In this document: piece after piece, positions 50,867 through 59,740 of the stretch
Layout: each line of letters opens with the position of its first letter
How positions within the stretch are numbered: position 1 is the stretch's first letter
NCBI GenBank assembly: GCA_017441925.1
Contig: JAFRUE010000003.1
Span: 186,001 to 250,000, forward strand
Direction: 5' to 3'
Length of the DNA stretch: 64,000 nt
Source of the DNA: Bacillota bacterium
GTDB lineage: Bacteria; Bacillota; Clostridia; Lachnospirales; Bianqueaceae
Made by a program: the position numbers and the translations under genes
Notes under the pieces: generated by a model
The model's input: only the letters and a program-made list of their open reading frames with translations
The model's database searches: none
Told to the model about the DNA's origin: nothing

Positions 50867-50891
50867 AATATCAAAGGAGGTTTTGCCTGTT

Positions 50892-51770
50892 ATGCTGAAG
50901 TACACGCTTACCGGATTTGCTGATGAGATTTCTCCCGACCTTGACGTACAGATGAGTGTTCTGGATTCCCTGAACATCCGTCACATCGAGATGCGCGGAG
51001 TTGACCGTAAGAATCTTTGCGATTATACCGTAGAAGACGCAAAGAAGATCAAGGAGCGCCTTGACGCGCGCGGATTCAAGCTGTCCGCGATCGGATCTCC
51101 TCTTGGAAAGATCAAGATCACAGATCCTTTTGAGCCGCATTTTGAGTTCTTTAAACATGTCTGTGACCTGGCGGATCTTTTCGAGACCAAGCGCATCCGC
51201 ATTTTCAGTTACTACATCGATGAGGGAGACGATCCTGCGAAATATCGTGACGAGGTTCTGCGCCGTACCGAGATCTTCGTAAAGGAAGCACAGGTCCGCG
51301 GAATCCTGCTGCAGCACGAGAATGAAAAAGGCATCTACGGTGACAATGCTGAGCGTTGCCTGGATCTGCAGCAGAACTTCTACGGCGACAACTTCAAGTG
51401 CGTATTCGATCCCGCGAACTTTGTACAGTGCAAGGTCGAGACCTATCCTCATGCGTTCGGTCTGCTGAAAGACTACATTACTTATATGCACATCAAAGAC
51501 GCGCATATGGATGACGGTGTCGTTACGGTTGCCGGCCGCGGCGACGGACATGTCAAGGAGATCCTGACAGAACTTTCCGAGAGAAATTACGAAGGATTCC
51601 TGTCTCTGGAACCCCATCTGCACACCTTTGTCGGTTTCAGCGATCTGGAAGTCGGCGCGACGAACAAAGCGACCGAGGACGCCGGACTTGGCGGCAAGCT
51701 CTGGACGGCGGCCGTTACAAGTCTTCGCGGAATTCTGGATGAGATCGGCGCAGTCAACGCGGAGGCCTGA
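50892..51770 (+). CDS. Sugar phosphate isomerase/epimerase (xylose-isomerase-like TIM barrel) 2
   Basis: The 292-residue TIM-barrel protein has L-L-Q-H-E-N-E-K-G-I-Y near residue 141, C-V-F-D-P-A-N-F near 176, Y-M-H-I-K-D-A-H near 201 and S-L-E-P-H-L near 240, with the Glu-Asp-His-Glu metal set of the IolE-like superfamily. It is a distant relative of the first epimerase of this locus. The ATG at 50892 follows AAAGGAGG; an upstream in-frame start lies in the previous gene. It sits 77 bases before the Gfo/Idh/MocA gene, its likely pathway partner. Confidence 0.88.
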   Translation: MLKYTLTGFADEISPDLDVQMSVLDSLNIRHIEMRGVDRKNLCDYTVEDAKKIKERLDARGFKLSAIGSPLGKIKITDPFEPHFEFFKHVCDLADLFETKRIRIFSYYIDEGDDPAKYRDEVLRRTEIFVKEAQVRGILLQHENEKGIYGDNAERCLDLQQNFYGDNFKCVFDPANFVQCKVETYPHAFGLLKDYITYMHIKDAHMDDGVVTVAGRGDGHVKEILTELSERNYEGFLSLEPHLHTFVGFSDLEVGATNKATEDAGLGGKLWTAAVTSLRGILDEIGAVNAEA

Positions 51771-51847
51771 TTCCGAACCGGATTCAATCCCCGGTCTGAA
51801 AAAAGCCGGGAATCAATAATATACCATTAACACAGGAGGATTCTTTT

Positions 51848-53029
51848 ATGAACAAACTTCGTTTTGGCATCGTCGGTATCGGCAATATGGGTTCCGGCCA
51901 TGCAATGAACCTCAACGCGGGCGTTGTTCCCGAGATCGAGCTGACCGCTGTCTGCGATATTAAGGAAGATCGCCGTCAGTGGGCTAAGGAGCATCTGAAA
52001 GACAGCGTCCAGATCTATTCCGACGCGATCGAAATGTATGAGAAGGCGCCTATCGATGCTGTTATCGTAGCGACTCCCCATTATTTCCATCCGTCTCTGG
52101 TCATCGCCGCTCTGAACCACGGCCTGCACGCGATCTCCGAGAAGCCGATCGGCGTTTATACTCTGGCGGCAAAAGAAGAGATCGAAGTCGCGAGAAAGAG
52201 CGATAAGGTCTTTGGTATCATGTTCAATCAGCGTACCAATCCGGTTTACCAGAAGGTCAAAGAGCTTGTCTCCAGCGGCGAGATCGGCGAAATCAAGCGT
52301 GTTGTATGGCTGATCACTGACTGGTACCGCTCACAGAGCTATTATGATTCCGGTTCCTGGCGCGCGACCTGGGGCGGTGAAGGCGGCGGCGTTCTGCTGA
52401 ATCAGTGCCCGCATAACCTCGACCTGCTGCAGTGGATCGCAGGAATGCCCTGCGGCGTCCGCGCATTCATGAAGTACGGCTGGGAGCGCAATATTGAGGT
52501 CGAGAACGACGTTACGGCTTTCCTGCAGTATCCGAACGGCGCGACCGGACTGTTTGTCACTTCCACGCATGAGACTCCGGGAACCAACCGTCTGGAGATC
52601 TCCGCGGACCGCGGCAAGATCGTTGTTGAGAACAACAAGATCACATACTGGCGCAACCGTGTAGGCGAGAAGGAATTCAACGATACCTTCAAGGGCGGCT
52701 TCGGCAATCCCGAGGTCTGGAAGATCGACGCCACACCGGATCCGCGCTTCGCTCCGAAGCTGCAGCAGCACATGGGCGTATTCCAGAACTTCGCGAATCA
52801 CGTTCTGAAGGGCACTCCGCTGCTGGCTCCCGGCGAGGAAGGCATCCGCGGACTGCAGCTCTCCAATGCTATGCATCTGTCCGACTGGACCGGTCAGATG
52901 GTCGATCCTAACAACATCGATGAAGTCCTGTTCAAGAAGCTGCTTGACGAGCATATCGCCAACTCCACCTTCAAGAAGGCCGAGACGGACGGTGCAACGC
53001 TCGATACGAGCAATTCTTACGGAGACTAA
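51848..53029 (+). CDS. Gfo/Idh/MocA family NAD(P)-dependent sugar oxidoreductase
   Basis: The 393-residue protein has an N-terminal Rossmann motif G-I-V-G-I-G-N-M-G near residues 7-15, the family E-K-P-I-G signature near 97-101 with the catalytic Lys, and a C-terminal alpha/beta domain with C-P-H-N-L-D. Gfo/Idh/MocA enzymes oxidise or reduce sugar carbons, including C3 oxidation of glycosides. With two epimerase-like enzymes and a sugar importer it forms a plausible keto-sugar pathway. The ATG follows CAGGAGG. Confidence 0.9.
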   Translation: MNKLRFGIVGIGNMGSGHAMNLNAGVVPEIELTAVCDIKEDRRQWAKEHLKDSVQIYSDAIEMYEKAPIDAVIVATPHYFHPSLVIAALNHGLHAISEKPIGVYTLAAKEEIEVARKSDKVFGIMFNQRTNPVYQKVKELVSSGEIGEIKRVVWLITDWYRSQSYYDSGSWRATWGGEGGGVLLNQCPHNLDLLQWIAGMPCGVRAFMKYGWERNIEVENDVTAFLQYPNGATGLFVTSTHETPGTNRLEISADRGKIVVENNKITYWRNRVGEKEFNDTFKGGFGNPEVWKIDATPDPRFAPKLQQHMGVFQNFANHVLKGTPLLAPGEEGIRGLQLSNAMHLSDWTGQMVDPNNIDEVLFKKLLDEHIANSTFKKAETDGATLDTSNSYGD

Positions 53030-53068
53030 GTTTCCGGTACAGTATCAACGACCAAACATGGCAACAGC

Positions 53069-53108
53069 CGGGGAATCGCTGAGAGATCAGCGGTTCCCCT
53101 GTTTTTTT
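53069..53108 (+). terminator. Terminator after the oxidoreductase gene
   Basis: GGGGAATCGCTGA and CAGCGGTTCCCC pair with one mismatch, followed by seven T residues from 53102. Confidence 0.88.
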
Positions 53109-53181
53109 ACAGCTATGGCGGCCCTGGCGGCCTCTTCCGGAGTATGCGCCTGACAGGCCGGAAACCCTGTAAAAATGACAT

Positions 53182-53211
53182 TTGACAAGATATGCAGGGC
53201 TATGCTATACT
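53182..53211 (+). promoter_or_regulatory. Promoter of the corC-like pair
   Basis: TTGACA (53182-53187) and TATACT (53206-53211) are 18 bases apart. Confidence 0.78.
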
Positions 53212-53213
53212 CT

Positions 53214-53278
53214 TTATCAGTATTCTAGGGCAGTACGGCCGTCCGGCCGGAACGCAGCCATTGGATACATTCTGATAA
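53214..53278 (+). promoter_or_regulatory. Structured leader upstream of the corC-like pair
   Basis: TTATCAG (53214-53220) pairs with CTGATAA (53272-53278), enclosing AGGGCAGTA and a GGCC-GTCC-GGCC hairpin. A similar GGGCAGT next to a GC hairpin occurs in the AraC leader. No terminator is present, so control could be translational; the class is unknown. Confidence 0.4.
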
Positions 53279-53304
53279 GAAAGGCAGTGTAAGATTTAAT
53301 CTCT

Positions 53305-54657
53305 ATGGACCCTGACCCCAGTCGATCGTCGTTCTTAATCGTCGTAACAGTACTTCTGTTTGTGGCCTCCGCGGTATTCGCCCTGATGGAGACCGCTTTT
53401 GCGTCCGTGTCCCGTACAAGGATGAAAGTCCTCGACGACCGGCATGACCCGCGCGCGGGCAGAGTGTTGTATATATTGGACCATTTTGATCAGGCGGTCA
53501 CGACGCTGCTGATTGTGATCAATATTGCGCATCTTGTGGCAGCATCTATCGTAACGCTGCTGGTCACCCGTGTCTGGAGCGGTTCCGCCCGGATGGGTAC
53601 GGCTGTCACGATCAGCACTTTTGCAACCACGATCGCTATGTTCTTCCTGGGAGAACTCCTCCCCAAGAGCATCGGCAAGAAGACATCCGAGCAGACGAGC
53701 CTCAGTCTGTCCGGTTTTATGGTATTCCTGATGAAGATCCTCAGTCCTGCCGCCAGGCTCCTGGCGCTGTTCGGGCAGATGATCTCCTCCAGGATGAAAA
53801 ATAATGAAGGCGCTTCCGTAACGGAGAACGAGCTGTACGATATTATTGAAGACATGACGGAAGAAGGCTCGATTGACGAGGAACAGAGCGAGCTGATCTC
53901 GTCCGCGCTGCAGTTCGGAGATGTGACGGTCTCCAGCATTCTGACTCCGCGTGTCGATCTGGCTGCGGTTGAGGTCAACGATTCTCCGGAAAACATCCTG
54001 AATTATGTGCGGGAACAGAATCATTCCCGTATTGTAGTATATGAGAAAACCATCGACAATGTAATAGGTGTCCTTCAGATCCGCAAATATCTGAAGGAAT
54101 ACATTCTGTCGGGCACAATTCCGGATATCCGGCCGCTGCTCGACCAGGTTTATTATGCCCACAGCGCGATCGAGATTGATGAACTGCTGACAGAGATGTC
54201 CAAACACAAGATGAATATGGCCGTCATTACGGACAGCTACGGCGGGACACTCGGCGTCGTAACAGTCGAAGATATTGTTGAAGAGATCGTCGGCGAGATC
54301 TGGGATGAAGATGACGAGATCCGGGAGCCGCTTATCAAGCTGACAAATGACTCCTTTATCGTAAGCGGGGACGAAACGGTCCTGGACGCTTTTAATTTCA
54401 TGGAATTTGAGGATCCCGACGAGCGGGAGAACGAGGACCGCTTCACCAATCTGCTGGTTTCGGATTGGGTGTTTGAGCATTTTACCGAGATCCCGACGCG
54501 CGGACAGCAGTTTGAATATTACAATCTGACAGTAAAGGTCAGCGATATCCGGCACAACCGGATCTACAAAGTGCAGATGGATATCCGCCGCGAAGAGTTG
54601 CAGGACACAGAGCCGGCACCGGCTTCTGCTGAATCCGCGGAAGGAGGCAGATCATGA
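53305..54657 (+). CDS. CorC/HlyC-family CNNM-type membrane protein 1
   Basis: The 450-residue protein has an N-terminal DUF21 (CNNM) membrane domain with E-T-A-F-A-S near residue 29 and G-E-L-L-P-K-S-I-G-K near 120, a central pair of CBS domains (L-T-P-R-V-D-L and D-S-Y-G-G-T-L-G-V-V-T-V-E-D), and a C-terminal CorC/HlyC transporter-associated domain. Relatives are linked to Mg2+/Na+ or Co2+ transport. The ATG at 53305 has no good ribosome site; a stop codon 13 bases upstream rules out a longer start. Its stop overlaps the second copy. Confidence 0.9.
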   Translation: MDPDPSRSSFLIVVTVLLFVASAVFALMETAFASVSRTRMKVLDDRHDPRAGRVLYILDHFDQAVTTLLIVINIAHLVAASIVTLLVTRVWSGSARMGTAVTISTFATTIAMFFLGELLPKSIGKKTSEQTSLSLSGFMVFLMKILSPAARLLALFGQMISSRMKNNEGASVTENELYDIIEDMTEEGSIDEEQSELISSALQFGDVTVSSILTPRVDLAAVEVNDSPENILNYVREQNHSRIVVYEKTIDNVIGVLQIRKYLKEYILSGTIPDIRPLLDQVYYAHSAIEIDELLTEMSKHKMNMAVITDSYGGTLGVVTVEDIVEEIVGEIWDEDDEIREPLIKLTNDSFIVSGDETVLDAFNFMEFEDPDERENEDRFTNLLVSDWVFEHFTEIPTRGQQFEYYNLTVKVSDIRHNRIYKVQMDIRREELQDTEPAPASAESAEGGRS

Positions 54658-55934
54658 TACCGATCATACTTGTTCTTGCGGGCATCCTGGTGTGCATCCT
54701 GCTGTCGGCATATTTTTCAGGCTCGGAGATGGCGCTCTCTTCCTGTAATCAGATCCGTCTGGAGAATGAGGCGGAGGACGGTGATCCTAAGGCAAAGCGA
54801 GCTCTCAGGCTTGCAGAGAATTTCGACGACACGCTGTCCACGATCCTGATGGGCAACAATCTGGTCAATATCGCGGCATCATCGCTTACGACCGTCGGTG
54901 TACTGCTCCTTACGGGCTCTGACAAACTGAACGGCGTCGGGACGCTGATTATCACGGTCCTGGTCATCCTGTTCGGCGAGACGGTCCCCAAGATCTTCTG
55001 CAAAGCCAACGCGACCGGCATGGCCAAAGCAGTTTCCGGTGGGATCAGCTTCCTGCGGATCCTGTTCTATCCGATCACTTATGTGATCGTAAAGCTTGTT
55101 CAGTTGCTGACGAAGGGCGTTAAGGAAGAGAAGACAAATCCCGAAGACGAGGTCAGCGATGAACTTCAGACGATCATCGAGACGGCTGAGGATGAAGGCG
55201 TCCTGGACGCAGAGCGTTCGGAGCTCGTGTCCGCGGCGATCGATTTTAAGGATACCACGGCGGAGGAAGCCATGACGGCGCGTGTAGACATGGACGTGCT
55301 CGATATCAGCGCGACGCGCGAGGAGATCATGCAGACCGTTGTGAAGAGCAATCACAGCCGCCTGCCGGTCTATGAAGATTCTATCGACCACATTGTCGGT
55401 GTCGTCCATGTGAACCATCTGCTCAAGGAGATGTCTCTTGGACAGGAATTCGATATCCGGGCCATTATGATGGAGCCGTGCTTCATTTATAAGACGACAA
55501 AACTGCCAGCAGTGCTGAACGCGCTGAAAAAAGCCCGTCAGCATCTGGCCATCGTTGTCGATGAGTATTCGGGCACGCTCGGCGTCATCACTATGGAAGA
55601 TGTGATCGAAGAGATTGTCGGCGACATCTGGGATGAGACCGATATCGTAGAAGAAGAAGTCGTACCGATCCGCGACGGGCTCCTTGAAGTCGACGGCGAT
55701 ATGGTTATCGACGATTTTCTGGAACTGATCGAGGTCGATCCGGATACGTTTGACTATGAGAGCCTGACGGTCGGTGGTTGGGTTACGGAGTATAAAGGAG
55801 ACTTCCCGGAGGTCGGCTATTCCTTCGTCTTCGGGGACAGCCGGATCTTTGTAACGGAGATGGACGAGAGGCGCGTAGAGAAGATCCGCGTGATCCACCC
55901 TTATCCGCCAAAGCCGGCAAAACCGCAGGAATAA
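54654..55934 (+). CDS. CorC/HlyC-family CNNM-type membrane protein 2
   Basis: The 426-residue paralogue of the preceding gene has the same order: DUF21 membrane domain (F-S-G-S-E-M-A-L-S-S, G-E-T-V-P-K-I-F), CBS pair (A-R-V-D-M-D-V, D-E-Y-S-G-T-L-G-V-I-T-M-E-D), and the CorC domain ending before residue 415. It starts inside the previous stop (ATGA). The two proteins may form a heterodimer; the family functions as dimers. The ion is not known. Confidence 0.9.
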   Translation: MIPIILVLAGILVCILLSAYFSGSEMALSSCNQIRLENEAEDGDPKAKRALRLAENFDDTLSTILMGNNLVNIAASSLTTVGVLLLTGSDKLNGVGTLIITVLVILFGETVPKIFCKANATGMAKAVSGGISFLRILFYPITYVIVKLVQLLTKGVKEEKTNPEDEVSDELQTIIETAEDEGVLDAERSELVSAAIDFKDTTAEEAMTARVDMDVLDISATREEIMQTVVKSNHSRLPVYEDSIDHIVGVVHVNHLLKEMSLGQEFDIRAIMMEPCFIYKTTKLPAVLNALKKARQHLAIVVDEYSGTLGVITMEDVIEEIVGDIWDETDIVEEEVVPIRDGLLEVDGDMVIDDFLELIEVDPDTFDYESLTVGGWVTEYKGDFPEVGYSFVFGDSRIFVTEMDERRVEKIRVIHPYPPKPAKPQE

Positions 55935-55954
55935 AGCAGGAATGCGGTTCTCGA

Positions 55955-55983
55955 TTGACAACGGACCGCAATATCGCTATAAT
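55955..55983 (+). promoter_or_regulatory. Promoter of metG
   Basis: TTGACA (55955-55960) and TATAAT (55978-55983) are both perfect and 17 bases apart. The roughly 55-base leader is too short for a T-box or SAM riboswitch. Confidence 0.9.
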
Positions 55984-56043
55984 TATATGAGATTCTTTCG
56001 GGAATTATCTCAAGAAAGGCGTACCGCCTACAGGAGGAACAAG

Positions 56044-58017
56044 ATGGCAGACAAAGGTACATATTATCTGACGACAGCGATTGCTTATACATCCCGTAAA
56101 CCGCATATCGGGAATACTTACGAAATCATTCTTTCCGACGCGATCGCCCGGATGCGCCGGGCTGAGGGCTATGACGTCCGCTTTATGACCGGAACGGATG
56201 AGCATGGCCAGAAGGTCGAGCAGAACGCGAAAGAGGCCGGAGTTGAGCCTAAGCAGTATGTAGATAAGATTGCCGGCGAGATCAAGTCGATCTGGGATCT
56301 GATGAATACCAGCTATGACCGCTTTATCCGTACGACGGACGAGGACCATGTGGCACAGGTTCAGAAGATCTTTAAGAAGCTGTACGATCAGGGCGATATC
56401 TATCTGAGTAAATATGAGGGCTGGTACTGCACTGCCTGTGAGTCCTTCTTTACCGAAACGCAGGTCGTAGACGGGAAGTGCCCGGACTGTGGACGTCCGG
56501 TCCAGAGAAGCAGTGAGGAAGCGTATTTCTTCCGCATGAGCAAATACAGCGAGCGTCTGCTGCAGTATATCGAGGATCATCCGGAGTTTATCCAGCCGGA
56601 AGCCCGCAAGAAGGAAATGGTCAATAATTTCCTTAAGCCGGGCCTGCAGGATCTCTGTGTGTCCAGGACATCCTTTACATGGGGCATTCCTGTATCGTTT
56701 GATCCGAAGCATGTGGTCTATGTATGGATCGACGCGCTGAGCAACTATATCACCGGACTTGGCTATGATGTGGATCATCCGAGCGAGCTGTACAAGAAGT
56801 ACTGGCCGGCAGACGTACACATCATCGGCAAGGATATCCTGCGGTTCCATACCATTTACTGGCCCATCATGCTGATGGCGCTCGGCGAACCGCTTCCCAA
56901 GCAGGTTTTCGGACATCCGTGGCTGCTGAACGGGGATTCCAAGATGAGCAAGTCCACAGGCAACGTTATTTATGCGGACGACCTTGCCCGTCATTTCAGC
57001 GTTGACGGAGTCAGGTATTACTGCCTGCGCGAGATGCCTTTCGCGTCAGACGGCAATATTACCTATGAAAGTATGATTGCCCGCTACAATGGAGATCTTG
57101 CGAATACGCTCGGCAACCTTGTCAACCGGACGATCGCGATGAATAAGAAGTATTTTGACGGCGTAATTCAGCCGGCGGATACAGCGGAGCCGCTGGACGA
57201 AGAGCTTCGCAGCCTTGCAGTCGAGACAGTCGGTAGAGTCGTCAAGGATATGGATACACTGCATGTTGCGGATTCTCTGGAAGAGATCATGACGCTCGCG
57301 CGCCGCAGCAACAAGTATATCGACGAGACCGCGCCGTGGGTCCTTGCAAAGGATGAAGCCGCGCGCCCGCGTCTCGGCACTGTTCTGTACAACCTTCTTG
57401 AATCCATCCGCATTATTGGTATCCTGATCGCTCCGTTCCTTCCGGAGACCGGAGAGAAGATCCTGGCACAGCTGAACGTCCGCGAGGAAGCCAAGAGCCT
57501 TGACAGCGCGTACACATTCGGCGGGCTTGTTGCAGGAGATCTCACCGGAGAGGCTGCGCCGCTCTTTGCCCGTATTGATGAAAAGAAGAAACTGGCTGAG
57601 ATCGAGGCAGAGGCCGCCGCAGCGAATAAAGCCGCGGAGAAGGCAGCTTCGAAAGCCGCACCTGTAAAGGAAGAGAAGGCAGGATCAGTACAGGAGATCA
57701 CAATCGATGATTTTGCTAAAGTACAGCTGAAGGTCGGACAGGTCATGGCCTGCGACAGGGTCGAAGGAGCCAAGAAACTCCTGGTTTCCCAGATCCGGAT
57801 CGGTGAGGAGACCCGACAGATCGTTTCCGGTATTGCACAGTGGTATACGCCGGAAGAATTTGTCGGCAAGAAGGTCGTTGTTGTTACCAACCTGAAACCG
57901 GTGAAGCTGCGCGGAGTTCTTTCGGAAGGAATGATTCTGTGCGCGGAGGACGCAGCGGGCAATCTCGCCGTCGTCAGCCCGGAGAAAGATATTGAGACAG
58001 GCGGGGAGGTTCGCTGA
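56044..58017 (+). CDS. metG: Methionyl-tRNA synthetase with fused tRNA-binding domain
   Basis: The 657-residue class I enzyme charges tRNA-Met. It has the HIGH-type motif P-H-I-G-N at residues 20-24, one zinc knuckle C-T-A-C-E-S-F-F with C-P-D-C near 128-148, K-M-S-K-S at 300-304, and a C-terminal EMAP/Trbp111-type tRNA-binding domain from about residue 552 (F-A-K-V-Q-L-K-V-G-Q-V). An Ala/Lys-rich linker joins them. The ATG at 56044 follows AGGAGG. It is coupled to tatD by a one-base overlap. Confidence 0.97.
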   Translation: MADKGTYYLTTAIAYTSRKPHIGNTYEIILSDAIARMRRAEGYDVRFMTGTDEHGQKVEQNAKEAGVEPKQYVDKIAGEIKSIWDLMNTSYDRFIRTTDEDHVAQVQKIFKKLYDQGDIYLSKYEGWYCTACESFFTETQVVDGKCPDCGRPVQRSSEEAYFFRMSKYSERLLQYIEDHPEFIQPEARKKEMVNNFLKPGLQDLCVSRTSFTWGIPVSFDPKHVVYVWIDALSNYITGLGYDVDHPSELYKKYWPADVHIIGKDILRFHTIYWPIMLMALGEPLPKQVFGHPWLLNGDSKMSKSTGNVIYADDLARHFSVDGVRYYCLREMPFASDGNITYESMIARYNGDLANTLGNLVNRTIAMNKKYFDGVIQPADTAEPLDEELRSLAVETVGRVVKDMDTLHVADSLEEIMTLARRSNKYIDETAPWVLAKDEAARPRLGTVLYNLLESIRIIGILIAPFLPETGEKILAQLNVREEAKSLDSAYTFGGLVAGDLTGEAAPLFARIDEKKKLAEIEAEAAAANKAAEKAASKAAPVKEEKAGSVQEITIDDFAKVQLKVGQVMACDRVEGAKKLLVSQIRIGEETRQIVSGIAQWYTPEEFVGKKVVVVTNLKPVKLRGVLSEGMILCAEDAAGNLAVVSPEKDIETGGEVR

Positions 58018-58799
58018 TGTATTTTGATTCCCATGCACATTATGACGACGCGGCGTATAACACGGACAGGGAAGCAGTACTGCAGAAGGTCCGCAATGCA
58101 GGCGTCGAGGGAATCGTAGACTGTGCTTCGGATCTGAAGAGTCTGGAACGTGTAAATGAACTTGCAGAGCGGCATAAGTATATTTATGCCGCTTTCGGAT
58201 TCCATCCGGGAGATATCGGCGGCCTTGATGAGGAGGCGGTCTCTCTGCTGTATGATTACGCCGAGAGCTGCGCCAGGACGGTCGCTGTCGGTGAGATCGG
58301 ACTGGATTATCATTATCCGGACAATCCTTCCAAAGAGATGCAGCAGGACTGGTTTATAGAGCAGATCGAGATGGCAAAGGATCTGGAGCTCCCGATCATC
58401 GTGCACAGCCGGGATGCCGCGAAGGATACATATGATATCCTGAAGGAATACGACGGAGCCCGCAACGGTGGTGTGATCCACAGCTATTCCGGCGCGCCGG
58501 AACTGGCCAAAGAATACGTCAGGCTGGGATTCCATCTGGGAATCGGCGGTATGGTGACATTCCAGAATGCGAAGAAAGTTGCCGCAACTGTCGCAGAGAT
58601 TCCGCTGGAGCATCTGCTGCTGGAGACGGACTGCCCGTATCTGGCGCCTGCTCCCTACAGAGGAAAACGCAACGATTCTTCGAATTTACAGTATATTGCC
58701 GCTCGGATTGCAGAGATCAAAGGTGTCTCTGCGGAAGAAGTTGCACGGATCACGACAGAAAACGCCAGAAGGCTGTTTCGTCTGGAGGACGCTGAATAA
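58017..58799 (+). CDS. TatD-family metal-dependent hydrolase
   Basis: The 260-residue TIM-barrel hydrolase begins D-S-H-A-H-Y with two metal-binding His, and has F-G-F-H-P-G near 61, V-G-E-I-G-L-D-Y-H near 94, I-V-H-S-R-D-A near 128, and L-L-E-T-D-C-P-Y-L near 203. TatD-type enzymes are metal-dependent nucleases or deacylases; YcfH-like roles in tRNA or DNA processing are possible. The ATG shares bases with the metG stop. Confidence 0.92.
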   Translation: MYFDSHAHYDDAAYNTDREAVLQKVRNAGVEGIVDCASDLKSLERVNELAERHKYIYAAFGFHPGDIGGLDEEAVSLLYDYAESCARTVAVGEIGLDYHYPDNPSKEMQQDWFIEQIEMAKDLELPIIVHSRDAAKDTYDILKEYDGARNGGVIHSYSGAPELAKEYVRLGFHLGIGGMVTFQNAKKVAATVAEIPLEHLLLETDCPYLAPAPYRGKRNDSSNLQYIAARIAEIKGVSAEEVARITTENARRLFRLEDAE

Positions 58800-59680
58800 T
58801 GAAGGAGAGAATTGCTTCTCCGGCAAAGACGATCGAGATCCTGCAGAAGACAGGATTCCGGTTTGCCAAAAAATACGGTCAGAATTTCCTGATAGATCTG
58901 CATGTGCTGGATAAGATCCTTAAGGCCGCAGAGATAGGGCCTGATTCCGTATGTGTAGAGATCGGCCCAGGAATCGGAGGGCTGACGCAGGTCCTGGCGG
59001 AGAATGCAGCGCATGTTATCGCGGTAGAGATCGACGGACGCCTGATTCCGATCCTGCAGGAAAATCTGGCGGATTATCCGAATATACGGCTGATCCAGGC
59101 GGATTTCCTCAAACTGGATCTGAAAAAGACGCTGGAAGAGGACAATGTCACAGTACCGATCCATGTCATCGCAAATCTGCCGTATTACATAACGACGCCG
59201 ATCATCATGGACCTTTTTGAAAGCGGCATTCCGCTTGCCAATATGACTGTGATGGTGCAGGAAGAAGTCGCGCAGAGAATGCAGGCCGGACCGGGGACAA
59301 AGGATTACGGAGCGCTGAGCCTAGCAGTTCAGTATTACGCGGAAGCAGAGATCGTAGCGTATGTCCCGCAGAACTGCTTTATGCCGAGGCCCGGCGTGCG
59401 TTCCGCCGTGATCCGCCTGCGGGCTTATCCGGAAAAACCGGTCCAGGCAAAGAACGAGAAATTCATGTTTGCTGTGATCAGGGCTGCGTTCGGTCAGCGC
59501 CGGAAACAGCTGATCAACAGTCTGTCCGGTGCGGAAGGCTTGAATATTCCGAAAGAAAAAGCCCAGGAAGCATTGCAAAAGATGGACCTCTCTCCGCAGA
59601 TCCGCGGCGAAGCCTTGACATTAAAGCAATTTGCCGATCTGGCGGATCTGCTGTATACGGAACAGCAGCACGACGCCTGA
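58799..59680 (+). CDS. rsmA: 16S rRNA dimethyladenosine transferase
   Basis: The 293-residue RsmA (KsgA) enzyme dimethylates two adenines near the 3' end of 16S rRNA. It has Y-G-Q-N-F-L near residue 24, the SAM motif V-E-I-G-P-G-I-G-G-L-T near 52, and the target-base motif N-L-P-Y-Y near 124. It overlaps tatD by one base. metG-tatD-ksgA is a common order in Firmicutes. A terminator follows. Confidence 0.96.
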   Translation: MKERIASPAKTIEILQKTGFRFAKKYGQNFLIDLHVLDKILKAAEIGPDSVCVEIGPGIGGLTQVLAENAAHVIAVEIDGRLIPILQENLADYPNIRLIQADFLKLDLKKTLEEDNVTVPIHVIANLPYYITTPIIMDLFESGIPLANMTVMVQEEVAQRMQAGPGTKDYGALSLAVQYYAEAEIVAYVPQNCFMPRPGVRSAVIRLRAYPEKPVQAKNEKFMFAVIRAAFGQRRKQLINSLSGAEGLNIPKEKAQEALQKMDLSPQIRGEALTLKQFADLADLLYTEQQHDA

Positions 59681-59706
59681 TACAATCAAAGACAGACCAG
59701 GTAAAG

Positions 59707-59740
59707 GACCGCGGATCATCGGCGGTCTTTTTTGTTTTTT
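59707..59740 (+). terminator. Terminator after rsmA (overlaps the end of the VWA gene)
   Basis: GACCGC (59707-59712) pairs with GCGGTC (59722-59727), followed by a T-run. The T-run is the poly-A-coded K-N-K-K tail of the facing VWA gene. Confidence 0.75.

Noticed and set aside
55984..56043. A T-box or SAM riboswitch before metG
   Set aside because: The leader is about 55 bases and shows no terminator or conserved T-box bulge.
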